A stretch of 64,000 nt of DNA from Pirellula staleyi DSM 6068 (GCA_945875845.1 CAMCMB010000004.1:1-64000), one strand, 5' to 3'. Counted from the first letter of the stretch, positions 1-8,701 are shown. The notes: generated by a model not told the origin, from the letters alone. Translations and numbers: made by a program.

Positions 1-2
1 TT

Positions 3-113
3 CGGGAGTATCGAATAGCGGAATCCCGCCAAAAAGAGGATCGCAAGCAAATCACGCGAGCCCGTCGCATCGTGGCTGCCAAGCTAAAGCGAGAGCAAAC
101 CGCAAGCCAGTAA
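3..113 (+). CDS. C-terminal fragment of an unidentified basic protein (partial)
   Basis: One forward frame is open from the window edge to a TAA at 111-113. It encodes about 36 residues that are very rich in Arg, Lys and Gln, ending in REQTASQ. Such a basic, probably helical tail is plausible for the end of a real gene whose body lies outside the window. Nothing recognisable remains, and a second forward frame is also open here, so the assignment is tentative. Confidence 0.35.
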   Translation, partial: REYRIAESRQKEDRKQITRARRIVAAKLKREQTASQ

Positions 114-195
114 CCATCGGCCGACTCACTGGTTGTCGTGGACGCTTACAGTTTTGTTGCACTGTGCAATCTAGTTATCAGGCTCTGCCAAACGT

Positions 196-298
196 GACAC
201 AGCCGACAAAAGTAGCAGGCACGCTCCGCCGTGCCGTTCGCAATCAAGCTTTTGCCAGGATTCTTGGTGAACGGCACATGGAATGTGCCTACTACTTT
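196..298. repeat. Dispersed palindromic repeat, family A (copy 1, right end missing)
   Basis: The element begins CACAGCCGACAAAAGTAGCA. Its two arms (AGTAGCAGGCACGCTCCGCC and, inverted, the arm ending GGAATGTGCCTACTACTTT) form a long imperfect hairpin. Related copies lie at 9773-9928, 13126-13210 and 42704-42885. The copy ends exactly at the stop codon of the beta-propeller gene that follows on the minus strand, so it lies in that gene's 3' untranslated region. Confidence 0.8.
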
Positions 299-1549
299 CT
301 ACCCCTTGATGTCAAAGCACCAAATATCACCTTGATCGCGAATATAAAGCCGACCATTCGAAATGACGGGATGCGTCCAAGCCTTTGCGTTGCCGTGATC
401 CGTTGTACCCGGTGGTGTGCACTTGCCTAACAATTTGTAGCCATCAGGCGATGCTTCGATCATCGCCAGCTCGTTTTTGGTGCTGTGCAAATACAATCGG
501 CCGTCCGCGAAACAGATGGCGGAGGAACCGATTCCGCGATCCTGCCACTTGATGCTTCCTGTCAAATAATCGATGCAAGCCATCGTCTCACCGATGGAAC
601 CAAAGAGATTGCCCTCGATCAAAACGCTTCCACCCATTCCTGCAGGGAGCGACTTTGCAAAGTAGAGCTCTTTCGGCTCGCCTTTGGTTCCCGTCACTTT
701 GACTAACCCACCACCGACGCGACTTGCTGCCGAGTAGACATAGTTTCCGCTCACGATCGGGGTTGCAATATTGGCTTGAGCGTCCGATGTTTTCGTATAC
801 CTCCAAAGCAACTCGCCTGTGTCGGCCTTAAGCCCTACGATACCCTTGCCCAAGTAAAGGATGTACTGTTTCACTCCATCAACGTTGGCAATCACCGGTG
901 ATGCATAGCTAGCAGCATCGGCCTCGGACAACGGCGATTTCCAAACAAGAGCGCCGGTGGATTTTTGGAGAGCGACGACCGTTGCCGACGCACCGCCTGG
1001 AGAGCAAATCAAGACGTCGCCATCAATCAACGGCGATTCCGTGTAAGCCCACATGCCCGGCACACCGCCGAAGTCGCTCTTTAGGTTTTTGCCCCAGGTC
1101 TTTTGGCCCGACTTGATATCGAGGCACACCAGATCTCCATCGGAACCGAGAGCAAAAACAAAACCACCCGACACGGTGGGCGTAGCTCTTGTGCCTGGAT
1201 ACTGCGGTCCTTGATTGGTGCCTACTTTTCCGATGGGTGTTGACCAGAGTTTGTTTCCGTTAGACGTCGAGAGCGCTTGGACTTCTTCTTTTTCGTTTCC
1301 TTGATTAGAAATCACAAAGAGTTGTTCGCCGACAATAGACGGAGTCGAGTAACCGCTGCCGATGTTTTTTGCTTGCCAAAGAAGCTTTGGACCGGCATCG
1401 GGCCATTTCGCCAAAAGACCTTTCTCGGCGGATTTACCATCTCGCTGAGAACCTCGCCACTGAGACCAGTCCTCCGCCATCGCAGCGGAAACAATCATGG
1501 ATAGCGAAACGAAAGCTAAAGCAACTTGTTTTCCGAATGTCCAATTCAC
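299..1549 (-). CDS. Exported PQQ-like beta-propeller repeat protein
   Basis: A 416-residue exported protein. After a hydrophobic signal peptide ending near SAAMA comes the motif DWSQWRGSQRDG, which opens most planctomycete 'PQQ-binding-like' proteins. The rest has repeated blades with W-containing strands (LLWQAKN, KLWSTP, KTWGKN, LVWKSP, LLWRYT, IKWQDR) typical of the BamB/quinoprotein fold. The family binds PQQ in alcohol dehydrogenases, but most planctomycete members have no demonstrated cofactor; here a periplasmic scaffold or sugar-related role is only inferred. I chose the GTG at 1547-1549 because it is preceded by a strong GGGGAG ribosome binding site and immediately precedes the signal peptide. 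A longer reading from 1600 would put a polar 17-residue extension in front. No partner gene is adjacent. A paralogue lies at 14412-15698. Confidence 0.85.
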   Translation of the reverse strand: MNWTFGKQVALAFVSLSMIVSAAMAEDWSQWRGSQRDGKSAEKGLLAKWPDAGPKLLWQAKNIGSGYSTPSIVGEQLFVISNQGNEKEEVQALSTSNGNKLWSTPIGKVGTNQGPQYPGTRATPTVSGGFVFALGSDGDLVCLDIKSGQKTWGKNLKSDFGGVPGMWAYTESPLIDGDVLICSPGGASATVVALQKSTGALVWKSPLSEADAASYASPVIANVDGVKQYILYLGKGIVGLKADTGELLWRYTKTSDAQANIATPIVSGNYVYSAASRVGGGLVKVTGTKGEPKELYFAKSLPAGMGGSVLIEGNLFGSIGETMACIDYLTGSIKWQDRGIGSSAICFADGRLYLHSTKNELAMIEASPDGYKLLGKCTPPGTTDHGNAKAWTHPVISNGRLYIRDQGDIWCFDIKG

Positions 1550-1557
1550 GTTCAAAT

Positions 1558-1563
1558 CTCCCC
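1558..1563 (-). promoter_or_regulatory. Ribosome binding site that sets a GTG start
   Basis: The minus strand reads GGGGAG, eight bases before the GTG at 1549. It supports the GTG over the upstream ATG at 1600 for the beta-propeller gene. Confidence 0.6.
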
Positions 1564-1643
1564 GTGGTGTTGATTTCTCATTGGATGAGTCAATGCTCAA
1601 AGTATACCAGTTTCTGGGGGTGCCGTATGATGACTGAGCCCTT

Positions 1644-1712
1644 AGTTGTACGACGCTCGGCGTCGTAAATCACGACGTCTCAGGAATCACAACGGCAGAG
1701 CGTCGCGCAACT
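1644..1712. repeat. Palindromic repeat, family C (copy 1)
   Basis: The outer arms AGTTGTACGACGCTC and GAGCGTCGCGCAACT are inverted repeats, with an inner ACGACG/CGTCGT hairpin. The same sequence in a cleaner form is at 17231-17283. It fills the gap between two minus-strand genes. Confidence 0.75.
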
Positions 1713-1727
1713 ATTTCAAGGATTCTT

Positions 1728-2303
1728 CTAGAACAATTCGCACAACGCAAGTTCAATCGTTTTGTCCCCGATGGTAGTACGGATAGTTTCCTTGCACGAA
1801 TAAATCCTTAGCGAATCAGGTGCATCATTCAGATAGCATTCTAGATGTTTTTCTTCGAGATTTAAGATCCAGTACTCTTCGACTCCGGCTGAAAGATAGA
1901 TTTCCACTTTGGCCCGATCCTTTTGCAAGGATGAATCGGAAACTTCGACAACCAATCGACAGTCGCTACCAGATGGATGTCGATCACGAAAGTCAGTGAT
2001 ACACCCGCGAACCACTGCCAAATCGGGCTCCGGTTCACTGCGATGAGTCGTGATGGGAAGTTGACACTGACATATCCAACCCGCAGGTACATGATTCTGG
2101 AGCCAATTGGTCAAAAAGCGGACTGCAAATCCATGAGCTGGGCCGTGATTCATTTTTTCTACGATCCATCCTTCTAGAAGCTCGACGCGATCGTCTGGCG
2201 TTAGCACACCCAACTCACCCAACTGATGATACTGGGCGACCGTAAACTTGCGGAGCGACAGTGGAGGAGCAAGTTCCGAATTCAGATTGATTACCGATGA
2301 CAT
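1728..2303 (-). CDS. Uma2-family (DUF820) PD-(D/E)XK nuclease-like protein
   Basis: A 191-residue protein with the Uma2 layout: an N-terminal helix (FTVAQYHQLGELGVL), then DDRVELLEGWIVEKM, a conserved PEPDLAVVRG strand, and LVVEVSDSSLQKDRAKVEIYLSAGVEEYWILNLEEK. The acidic residues of PEPDLAV and the E of VVEVSD plus K of KDRAK match the nuclease-fold core of the family. The biological role of Uma2 proteins is unknown; they are abundant in cyanobacteria and planctomycetes and are often called putative restriction endonucleases. The gene is monocistronic and followed by a palindromic repeat. The family call is firm, the nuclease activity is not shown. Confidence 0.9.
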   Translation of the reverse strand: MSSVINLNSELAPPLSLRKFTVAQYHQLGELGVLTPDDRVELLEGWIVEKMNHGPAHGFAVRFLTNWLQNHVPAGWICQCQLPITTHRSEPEPDLAVVRGCITDFRDRHPSGSDCRLVVEVSDSSLQKDRAKVEIYLSAGVEEYWILNLEEKHLECYLNDAPDSLRIYSCKETIRTTIGDKTIELALCELF

Positions 2304-2632
2304 TAGAACCGACCAAAATGGGGTTGTGCCTTAGACCTTAGACAGAATCCAAGACCCGATCGTACCTTTTTCCATCTTACCTCGCCATCGAATAACGGCC
2401 ACGACAATGAGAGTTTTGCACATGCGAGTCAAAAAGGCACACTTCCGTGTCTCGCTTTCTGGCGTTATGTAGGAGTTTAAAACGACACTAGGGCGAATTC
2501 GAATAATGGAGCCATTTTATTCTAGTTGGCACCCCGATTGCGTATCAGTCGTCCGTTGCGAGAAATTGTCGGCGGAATCCTTCGCAAAGGCAATTTGAAA
2601 CACAGACATGAAACACAGAAAAGGAAAATTGG
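2304..2632. other. Divergent intergenic region
   Basis: This 329-bp gap separates the minus-strand Uma2 gene from the plus-strand cytochrome gene and must carry both promoters. I see no convincing sigma-70 boxes, repeats or RNA structure in it. An AGGAAAA ribosome binding site precedes the ATG at 2633. Confidence 0.5.
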
Positions 2633-3073
2633 ATGAATCGTAAAATTGTTTCTGCGGCAATGGTGATTCCCGCTGCTTTGGTTGTCTCGCTTACTTTCGG
2701 GGCGATGCAGCTCAGTGGGAACCAACAAAAAATCAAGGATGCTTCCAGTTTAGACCCATTCATGCAATTAAAACTCGTGCATTCCAAAGACATTTTGGAG
2801 GGGCTTGCGACAGAAGATTTTGAGATGATCGCGAAGGGGGCGCAGTCGCTCACGGCGTTGAGCCTGGAGAGTAGCTGGAATGTATACACCACTGAAAAAT
2901 ACCTCCAGCAAAGCTCCGATTTTCGACAATCGCTGAAAATTATCAAGGAAGGTGCTTACGAGAAAAATATCGATCGAGCGGCTTTGGGTTATCTCAACAT
3001 GACCGTTCAGTGTCTAGAGTGCCATCGCTACCTGAAATCGGCAAAAACGACCGACAAAGATCTTATCAAGTAG
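2633..3073 (+). CDS. Small exported c-type cytochrome with one CXXCH near the C-terminus
   Basis: A 146-residue protein with a hydrophobic signal or anchor segment at residues 5-25, then a mostly helical body and a single haem-binding motif CLECH at about 127-131, 15 residues from the end. A C-terminal CXXCH after four predicted helices resembles the cytochrome c'/c-556 arrangement, with a Met or other ligand expected near the N-terminal helix. The protein would act in the periplasm, probably as a small electron carrier or gas/redox sensor. It lies 108 bp upstream of a metal-exporting P-type ATPase on the same strand, which may be coincidence. The haem motif is seen; the cytochrome c' fold is inferred. 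Confidence 0.75.
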   Translation: MNRKIVSAAMVIPAALVVSLTFGAMQLSGNQQKIKDASSLDPFMQLKLVHSKDILEGLATEDFEMIAKGAQSLTALSLESSWNVYTTEKYLQQSSDFRQSLKIIKEGAYEKNIDRAALGYLNMTVQCLECHRYLKSAKTTDKDLIK

Positions 3074-3181
3074 AGAGACGACGGAGTCGTCGCATACCCT
3101 TGCCATTTTCGTCGGCATGTGAGATTCTTCTGGATTAAAACGTGTTGACGAAACGCTTTTCATGATTGAGCAAGGAATCCA

Positions 3182-5164
3182 ATGGATTCAAGACGGACCG
3201 ACAGTACTGAATCCGCATCCGAAAAAAGGCCATCGTTCAATGCATCAACGCCACCTGTGGCGAGTGCAGTTGCAACGACCGCCTGCGCAGTGCTTGGCGT
3301 GACGGGTGCCATCTTGCATCAAATGCCGTTTTCGTCCGCTCAGCTTTGGTCGATTACGGCTTGCATGGGTGCCTACGTTGCAGGCGGCTACGGGCCGACA
3401 TTGAATGCGTTTGTTTCTCTCTTAAACAAGAAACTGAACGTTGACTTGTTGATGGTGATCGCAGCCATCGGTGCAGCGATCATCGGCGACTGGATCGAAG
3501 GGGTCGTGTTGCTGTTCTTGTTCTCATTGAGTGGGACACTTGAAGCTTTCGCAATTTTTCGAACCAATCAATCGATCGAATCGCTGGTGCAGCTTCGTCC
3601 TCGTGAAGCGTGGCTGGTGCTAGGTGGGAACAGAGAAGACAAGCGAATCCCGGTTGAGTCGCTTCAGATCGATGACGTGATCCGGATCCGGTCCGGGGAG
3701 CGTTTTTCGGTGGATGGTGTTGTCACGGAAGGAGAAACGTGGGTGGATGAAGCCACGTTGACAGGCGAAAGTGAACTCATTCCTAAGCAGGTTGGCGATA
3801 CGGTGTTTTCTGGAACTATCAATGGGCCGGGGAGCGTACTTGTTCGAATGACCAAAGCCGTCAACGACACCACCTTGGAACGAATTGTTCACATGGTACA
3901 AGAGGCTCAAGCCCAGAAAACTCCAGGCCAGCGATTCGTCGAATCGTGGCAGCAACCTTATGTAATCGGAGTTCTGACGGCCGCAAGTTTGGTTTTCTTT
4001 GGAGCCCGTATCATCCATACTTCGAGCTGGTACGACGCATTCTATCACTCGATGGTATTGCTCGTGGCGGCCTCACCTTGCGCGGTCGTTGTCGGCGCGC
4101 CGGCTGTTTTGCTTTCTGCTATTGCCCGAGCCGGCCGACAGGGTGTGCTTTTTAAGGGTGGCGTGCATCTCGAATCTTTGGGAACGGTCGATACCATCGC
4201 TTTTGACAAAACTGGGACTGTAACGTTAGGTAAACCAAGTGTTACGGAAATTTGGACTCCGGCTGGAATCGATCAAGCGAAATTGCTTGGTTTGGCGGCA
4301 ACGGTAGAACACAAAAGCGAACATCCCCTCGGAATCCCTGTGATGGCAGAAGCTCGATCGCGTCAAATAGCCATTTCCAAGGAGCCCATCGACGACTTTC
4401 ATAGTCACACAGGCTTAGGCATTCACGCTCGTGTAGGTGGAACATGGGTCGGAGTGGGCCGCGAAGGGCTTTTTGCATCGCATGAGATCGGTATACCACA
4501 ATCGATAGTTGAGCAATCGCAACGCATCCGCGAACGAGGCGAAACATCGCTCATGGTGATCACCGATGACCCCTTGCTGTTCGGTGTTATTGCAGTCGCA
4601 GATCAACTTCGGCCTGAATCGACTGCGACCATGGTGACACTGAAGAAACTTGGTATTAAAACTCTTGTTATGCTCACCGGAGATCATGAACGGGTCGCAA
4701 AATCCATAGCCCAAACATTATGTATTGACGAGGTGCGAGCAGGCCTTTTGCCGGATCAAAAGGTGATCGAGATTACTCGGCTTGAGGATCGGGGTTCAAA
4801 TGTCGCGATGGTAGGCGATGGAGTCAACGATGCACCCGCACTTGCCGCTGCTGGAGTTGGAATTGCGATGGGTGGTGCTGGTACGGATGTCGCATTGGAG
4901 GTTGCGGACGTAGTTCTCATGCGAGACGGTTTGAGAGCATTGCCTTTTGCAGTTTGGATCAGTCGCCTCGCACGCAAACGTGTCAGGCAGAATATGATCT
5001 TCGCTTTTGCCATGATCGCCATTCTCGTCATTTCAACGTTTTTTAGTCTTCCATTGTGGCTCGGCGTGCTCGGTCACGAGGGGAGCACTGTGCTTGTCGT
5101 ATTTAATGGCCTTAGGATTCTTTGGATGAAAACGCCGGATTTTGCCAAGATTGGACGTGAATGA
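3182..5164 (+). CDS. Heavy-metal translocating P-type ATPase, P1B-4 type
   Basis: A 660-residue metal exporter of the inner membrane. The actuator motif TGES is at about residue 197, the phosphorylation motif DKTGT near 342, the HP motif in SEHPLG and the hinge GDGVNDAPA. The transport-site motifs are SPC in membrane helix 6 (ASPCAVVV, near 297) and HEGST in helix 8 (near 632). SPC plus HEGGT-like is the signature of P1B-4 pumps (CoaT, CtpD, PfeT), which export Co, Fe(II) or Zn, whereas Cu pumps have CPC and Zn/Cd/Pb pumps have CPC plus a helix-8 Asp. There is no N-terminal metal-binding domain, also usual for P1B-4. AAGGAA precedes the ATG. No regulator gene is adjacent. Confidence 0.9.
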   Translation: MDSRRTDSTESASEKRPSFNASTPPVASAVATTACAVLGVTGAILHQMPFSSAQLWSITACMGAYVAGGYGPTLNAFVSLLNKKLNVDLLMVIAAIGAAIIGDWIEGVVLLFLFSLSGTLEAFAIFRTNQSIESLVQLRPREAWLVLGGNREDKRIPVESLQIDDVIRIRSGERFSVDGVVTEGETWVDEATLTGESELIPKQVGDTVFSGTINGPGSVLVRMTKAVNDTTLERIVHMVQEAQAQKTPGQRFVESWQQPYVIGVLTAASLVFFGARIIHTSSWYDAFYHSMVLLVAASPCAVVVGAPAVLLSAIARAGRQGVLFKGGVHLESLGTVDTIAFDKTGTVTLGKPSVTEIWTPAGIDQAKLLGLAATVEHKSEHPLGIPVMAEARSRQIAISKEPIDDFHSHTGLGIHARVGGTWVGVGREGLFASHEIGIPQSIVEQSQRIRERGETSLMVITDDPLLFGVIAVADQLRPESTATMVTLKKLGIKTLVMLTGDHERVAKSIAQTLCIDEVRAGLLPDQKVIEITRLEDRGSNVAMVGDGVNDAPALAAAGVGIAMGGAGTDVALEVADVVLMRDGLRALPFAVWISRLARKRVRQNMIFAFAMIAILVISTFFSLPLWLGVLGHEGSTVLVVFNGLRILWMKTPDFAKIGRE

Positions 5165-5182
5165 GCCCAACCCCCATGATGG

Positions 5183-5299
5183 GCTAGCCACAAAAAAACA
5201 CAAAGGGCACAAAATAGAACCAGTTTAAAGGTACAAAGCTCGGAAACCAAATCGATTTACTTTCTCCCTTTTGTGAACTCTGTGCTATTTGGTGGCTAG
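5183..5299. repeat. Inverted repeat flanking the GxxExxY gene on its 5' side
   Basis: 5183-5217 reads GCTAGCCACAAAAAAACACA and onward, the reverse complement of the type at 5269-5299 (TTTTGTGAACTCTGTGCTAT then TTGGTGGCTAG). The right arm runs directly into the ATG of the gene. Direct copies of the right-arm sequence follow the gene. Confidence 0.75.
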
Positions 5300-5301
5300 A
5301 A

Positions 5302-5718
5302 ATGACCGAACCCCATTCTCAATTCATTCGTCCACGATCCGACTTGCCTGATTCAGACGTCAATAAAATCTGTGATGTAATTCGTGAGGCAGGCTTTGGG
5401 TTGCATAAGTATCTTGGACCTGGATTCAGGGAGAAAGTTTATGAACGCGGCATGGTTCATCGACTTAGGAAAGCGGGTCTTTTGGTCAGAGTGCAGCCAT
5501 CCGTGATGATTTATGACGAGGATGGAACAGAACTCATCGAGGAGACGATGGATGTTATTGTTGAGGACGTTTTGATACTCGAACTAAAAGCGGTACGCGA
5601 AACGTCCGACGCAGATATCGCGCAGTTATTGGGATACCTCAAGGCAACTAAGTTTCGTCACGGGCTTCTCGTCAACTTTGGAGCCCCCAAGTTTTATATC
5701 AAGAAATACGTCCTTTAA
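5302..5718 (+). CDS. GxxExxY protein
   Basis: A 138-residue protein with the family hallmark GFREKVYE (G-x-x-E-x-x-Y) near residues 40-47, preceded by the helix GFGLHKYLGP and followed by the strand MDVIVEDVLILELKAV, where E-L-K forms the likely PD-(D/E)XK catalytic half. The C-terminal part (QLLGYLKATKFRHGLLVNFGAPK) is also typical. The family is widespread and often multicopy in planctomycetes and related bacteria; no function has been proved. It is tightly flanked on both sides by copies of one repeat, which suggests gene and repeats travel together. Confidence 0.9.
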   Translation: MTEPHSQFIRPRSDLPDSDVNKICDVIREAGFGLHKYLGPGFREKVYERGMVHRLRKAGLLVRVQPSVMIYDEDGTELIEETMDVIVEDVLILELKAVRETSDADIAQLLGYLKATKFRHGLLVNFGAPKFYIKKYVL

Positions 5719-5720
5719 AT

Positions 5721-5934
5721 CAATTTTTGTGATCTATGTGCCTTTTTGTGGCTAGCCCTAAATGACCGCCAACCTCCACGCCGCCCCGCAGAGGATTTCG
5801 AAGCCACGAAAAGCCACAAAAAACACAAGAAGTGAGGGTACTACTACATGACATGTTGTGTTTCTTGTGCGTAGCACGGGCGTAAACCAATTTTTGTGAT
5901 CTATGTGCTTTTTGGTGGCTAGCCCTAAATGACC
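5721..5934. repeat. Direct and inverted repeats 3' of the GxxExxY gene
   Basis: Two near-identical 47-bp copies, 5721-5767 and 5888-5934, each read AATTTTTGTGATCTATGTGC then TTTTTGTGGCTAGCCCTAAATGACC with small changes. An inverted A-rich partner (GCCACGAAAAGCCACAAAAA) lies between them around 5802-5826. The same sequence in weaker form precedes the gene at 5269-5299. The second copy ends on the stop codon of the aminotransferase. Confidence 0.8.
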
Positions 5935-7157
5935 TAAGCCTTTTGAAGCTCGGGCGTACTCTTGCGATCCAGGCAAGCGCCGATTTGACGGACGGCTTGC
6001 CTCAATCTCGATTCGTTTTCGACCAGCGACATGCGCAGGTAGCCTTCGCCTACTGGACCAAAGCCAGCACCAGGACTGACAGCCACGTTGCCGTGCTCCA
6101 GCAAATGCATCGCGAAGTCGACCGAGTTCATTTGCGATGCCCATGGCTCCGGGATCTTGGCCCAAACGAACATGCCCGCTTTCGGAACCGTCGCCGTCCA
6201 ACCCAATCGGCGAAGTCCGTCGATTAGGACATCGCGGCGGCCTTGATAGATCATCGATTGTTTTTCCACGGTGGCTTCGGTGTCGCGCAACGCAACAATC
6301 GCGGCAATCTGGATCGCTTGGAACATGCCGTAATCGTAGTAGCCCTTGATCGTCGCAAGCCCTTTGATCATGTCGGCATTGCCCGAACAGAATCCGACAC
6401 GCCAGCCTGCCATGTTGTAGCCCTTGCTCATCGTGGTGAACTCTACGCCCACGTCTTTGGCGCCAGGAGCGGATAGAAACGAAGGGGGGACATAACCATC
6501 GTATGCGACATCCGCGTACGCGAAGTCGCTGATTACCATCAGTCCATAGCGTTTAGCAAGCTTAACCACGTCGACAAAGAACTCCGGCTCCACGGTCACC
6601 GAGGAAGGGTTGTGTGGATAGTTAATGATGAGAAGCTTGGGCCGAGGATAAAAATGCTCGCAAGTGTAAGCGATGTTCGACAGATACTTTTCCGTATCCG
6701 ACACATCCAATGCCACCACATTCCCAGAAGCGAGCACGACCGCAAACATGTGGGCGGGGAAGTATGGGGCTGGAATGATGGCCGTATCGCCCGCTCCCAT
6801 GAGAGCCAAGCACATATGCGAAAATCCCTCTTTGGATCCCAAACAAACGATGGTTTCGGTTTCCGGATCCAACCGAACGCCATACTTGCGAAGGTATTTA
6901 CTGGTTAACTCTCGGCGAAGATTGAGGATTCCGTTGGCTTTGGAATAACCATGGTTGCCCAGATCGCTGGCCGCTTCGGAGAGCTTTGCTATGACTTGGG
7001 GATCCGGCGGGTCGGATGGATTTCCCATCCCCATATCGATCACGTCCTGACCCGCTCGCCTTTTTTGGTAGAGCAAGGCATTGATACGCCCAAAAAGGTA
7101 AGGGGGGAGGCGGTGGACTCGAGGAGCCCACTCCACTTTGAAGTTGCTATTAGTCAT
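5934..7157 (-). CDS. PLP-dependent aminotransferase class I/II, AlaC / DapL-like
   Basis: A 407-residue fold-type I aminotransferase. The N-terminus ([16 protein letters not shown]...[16 protein letters not shown]) is characteristic of the group containing glutamate-pyruvate aminotransferase AlaC and LL-diaminopimelate aminotransferases. The PLP-binding lysine is in [13 protein letters not shown] near residue 242, with the substrate-carboxylate arginine in the C-terminal [15 protein letters not shown]. Likely donors are glutamate/alanine or LL-diaminopimelate; the sequence alone does not separate them. It is cytosolic and appears to be a single-gene unit, with the repeat nest on its 3' side and a 215-bp gap to the divergent SEFIR gene. 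Confidence 0.88.
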   Translation of the reverse strand: MTNSNFKVEWAPRVHRLPPYLFGRINALLYQKRRAGQDVIDMGMGNPSDPPDPQVIAKLSEAASDLGNHGYSKANGILNLRRELTSKYLRKYGVRLDPETETIVCLGSKEGFSHMCLALMGAGDTAIIPAPYFPAHMFAVVLASGNVVALDVSDTEKYLSNIAYTCEHFYPRPKLLIINYPHNPSSVTVEPEFFVDVVKLAKRYGLMVISDFAYADVAYDGYVPPSFLSAPGAKDVGVEFTTMSKGYNMAGWRVGFCSGNADMIKGLATIKGYYDYGMFQAIQIAAIVALRDTEATVEKQSMIYQGRRDVLIDGLRRLGWTATVPKAGMFVWAKIPEPWASQMNSVDFAMHLLEHGNVAVSPGAGFGPVGEGYLRMSLVENESRLRQAVRQIGACLDRKSTPELQKA

Positions 7158-7372
7158 AAGGATTGCACAGATTCAACGCAAACGTGTTTTTTACTGGACC
7201 GAGATCGACTCGCTTAACAGATAGGATACGGGAGTAATGGGTTCGAATAAAGGACACTTCTGGCTGGTTGCACGCATCGACGACCCAAAGTCGTACTCAA
7301 TGAAATGGTACCCCGCAAATCAACCCCGCGCTGCCAAAATCTAACCCCGGTCATGGAGGGCGCTTACAAATA

Positions 7373-8701
7373 TTGAGAGTGACATACTGGTCAACTAGGA
7401 ATAATTGCGATCAAATCCGAGGTGGTAGCGTGCCAAGACCATTGGTGTCACAATCTGTTCTGTTGAGTAAATTAACACCTGGATTTTTTCGCGATTGGGC
7501 AGTAGCGTTGTTGCAGAATGTTTTCATAAGCTATTGCCAAGAGAGCCCAGAACATACCCGCGCGGTTCGTCTCCTGGGCGAATTGCTTCGCCGATCAGGT
7601 CTACCGGTCGAGTTGGATCAATTTTATTTGGAACAGAATCCTGGTGGCCCAGACGAAGGTGGTTGGCCGAAGTGGTGCGCAGATCGGGCGGAAAAGTCCG
7701 CCTGCGTGCTTGTGATTCCGTCTGCGGGCTGGTTTGCAGCCTATGAAGGCACCACCATTGCTCGAGGAGGTTACGGTGTAGCAACGGAAGCCGCACTCTT
7801 TCGACAATATTTGTACAACGAAAAACAAGTCAATTCACGGATACGTTTGTCCTTCGTCGATTCGCCATCGGCGAAGGTCGTTCCCCTGGCGCTACAAGCT
7901 TGGCATCAGTTCCATCCACTGACCTCGAGTCCTGATCTGGACAGGCTCGTCGCGTGGATTGCCGGCGTATTGAATTTGAAAGGCATTCAGTCGCCGACCG
8001 TTAGTTGGCCCGAGCCTTTGGATAGCTTTCAGCCCGACCTCGCCAACCGCCACATCCACGAGTGGCCAGCCATCTTGGACCTCCTCGCTGGACGCGGACC
8101 GCATCGGATCCTCATGATCAAGGGGGAAAGCGGGTTTGGGAAATCGGAACTTGTCCACCAAACGACCAAATACGCTACCGATCTCGGAATTCCAGTGGCC
8201 CGACTTGATTTCAAGGCGTCCTATGAGAACGAGACTGGACTACTTGGCCAAATCGACCTTGAACTGGGCGCGCACTTGCCTAATTTCACCCGTGAGGGGG
8301 GCATCAAAAACCACTTACTACTCAAAGACCTTCGCGCCCTGCGCCGTCCCGTTTTGGTCATTGTCGACAGTTATGAAAAGGCAGGGGCGCTGGTCGACTG
8401 GGTCTGTTCGCACTTGTTGCCAGAAGTTGAGAAGTCGTTGGGCTTGGCGGTGCTCGTCGCCGGTACAAGTTGCCCGGACGCAGATGACATTCGATGGCGG
8501 AACGTTGCTCGCCACCTGCCGCTAGGACCTATATCCGATGCCGCCCATTGGGAGCCTTGGTTGGAGCGCCGTTATCCCAATTTTCGGGACCGCAAGATCG
8601 ATGTTCAAACACTTGTCCTTGCAACGCAGGGCGTCCCAAAAACCTTTGCCGAAATGTGCAGAGCGATCGATGGTTCCTTGCGATCAGGAACTACATCATG
8701 A
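7373..8701 (+). CDS. SEFIR-domain STAND NTPase, N-terminal half of a split NLR-like protein
   Basis: A 442-residue protein. Residues about 49-180 start with NVFISYCQESPEHTRAVRLL, the first strand and helix of SEFIR/TIR domains. After a linker comes an NTPase domain with Walker A GESGFGKSE near 251-258, Walker B PVLVIVDSYE near 326 and a GLPL-like motif TQGVPKTFAEMCRA close to the end. This is the order of NLR/STAND proteins, but the protein stops before the winged helix, which is encoded by the next gene (ATGA overlap). The start is uncertain: a TTG at 7373 has GGAGGG 12 bp upstream, while TTG at 7508 or 7511 would begin the protein right at the SEFIR domain. SEFIR-STAND proteins occur in bacterial immunity; that role is inferred here. 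Confidence 0.75.
   Translation: MRVTYWSTRNNCDQIRGGSVPRPLVSQSVLLSKLTPGFFRDWAVALLQNVFISYCQESPEHTRAVRLLGELLRRSGLPVELDQFYLEQNPGGPDEGGWPKWCADRAEKSACVLVIPSAGWFAAYEGTTIARGGYGVATEAALFRQYLYNEKQVNSRIRLSFVDSPSAKVVPLALQAWHQFHPLTSSPDLDRLVAWIAGVLNLKGIQSPTVSWPEPLDSFQPDLANRHIHEWPAILDLLAGRGPHRILMIKGESGFGKSELVHQTTKYATDLGIPVARLDFKASYENETGLLGQIDLELGAHLPNFTREGGIKNHLLLKDLRALRRPVLVIVDSYEKAGALVDWVCSHLLPEVEKSLGLAVLVAGTSCPDADDIRWRNVARHLPLGPISDAAHWEPWLERRYPNFRDRKIDVQTLVLATQGVPKTFAEMCRAIDGSLRSGTTS

Noticed and set aside
164-430. 88-residue plus-strand frame at the left end
   Set aside because: Most of it is the family A repeat and the 3' end of the antisense beta-propeller gene.
7160-7372. Possible promoter or RNA between the aminotransferase and SEFIR genes
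   Set aside because: No clear boxes, hairpin or repeat is present. A GGAGGG at 7355-7360 is only a ribosome binding site candidate.
8494-8697. N-terminal extension of the winged-helix/TPR gene
   Set aside because: The extension is Cys/Pro/Arg-rich and overlaps the NTPase gene out of frame. The ATG in the ATGA overlap is a better start.
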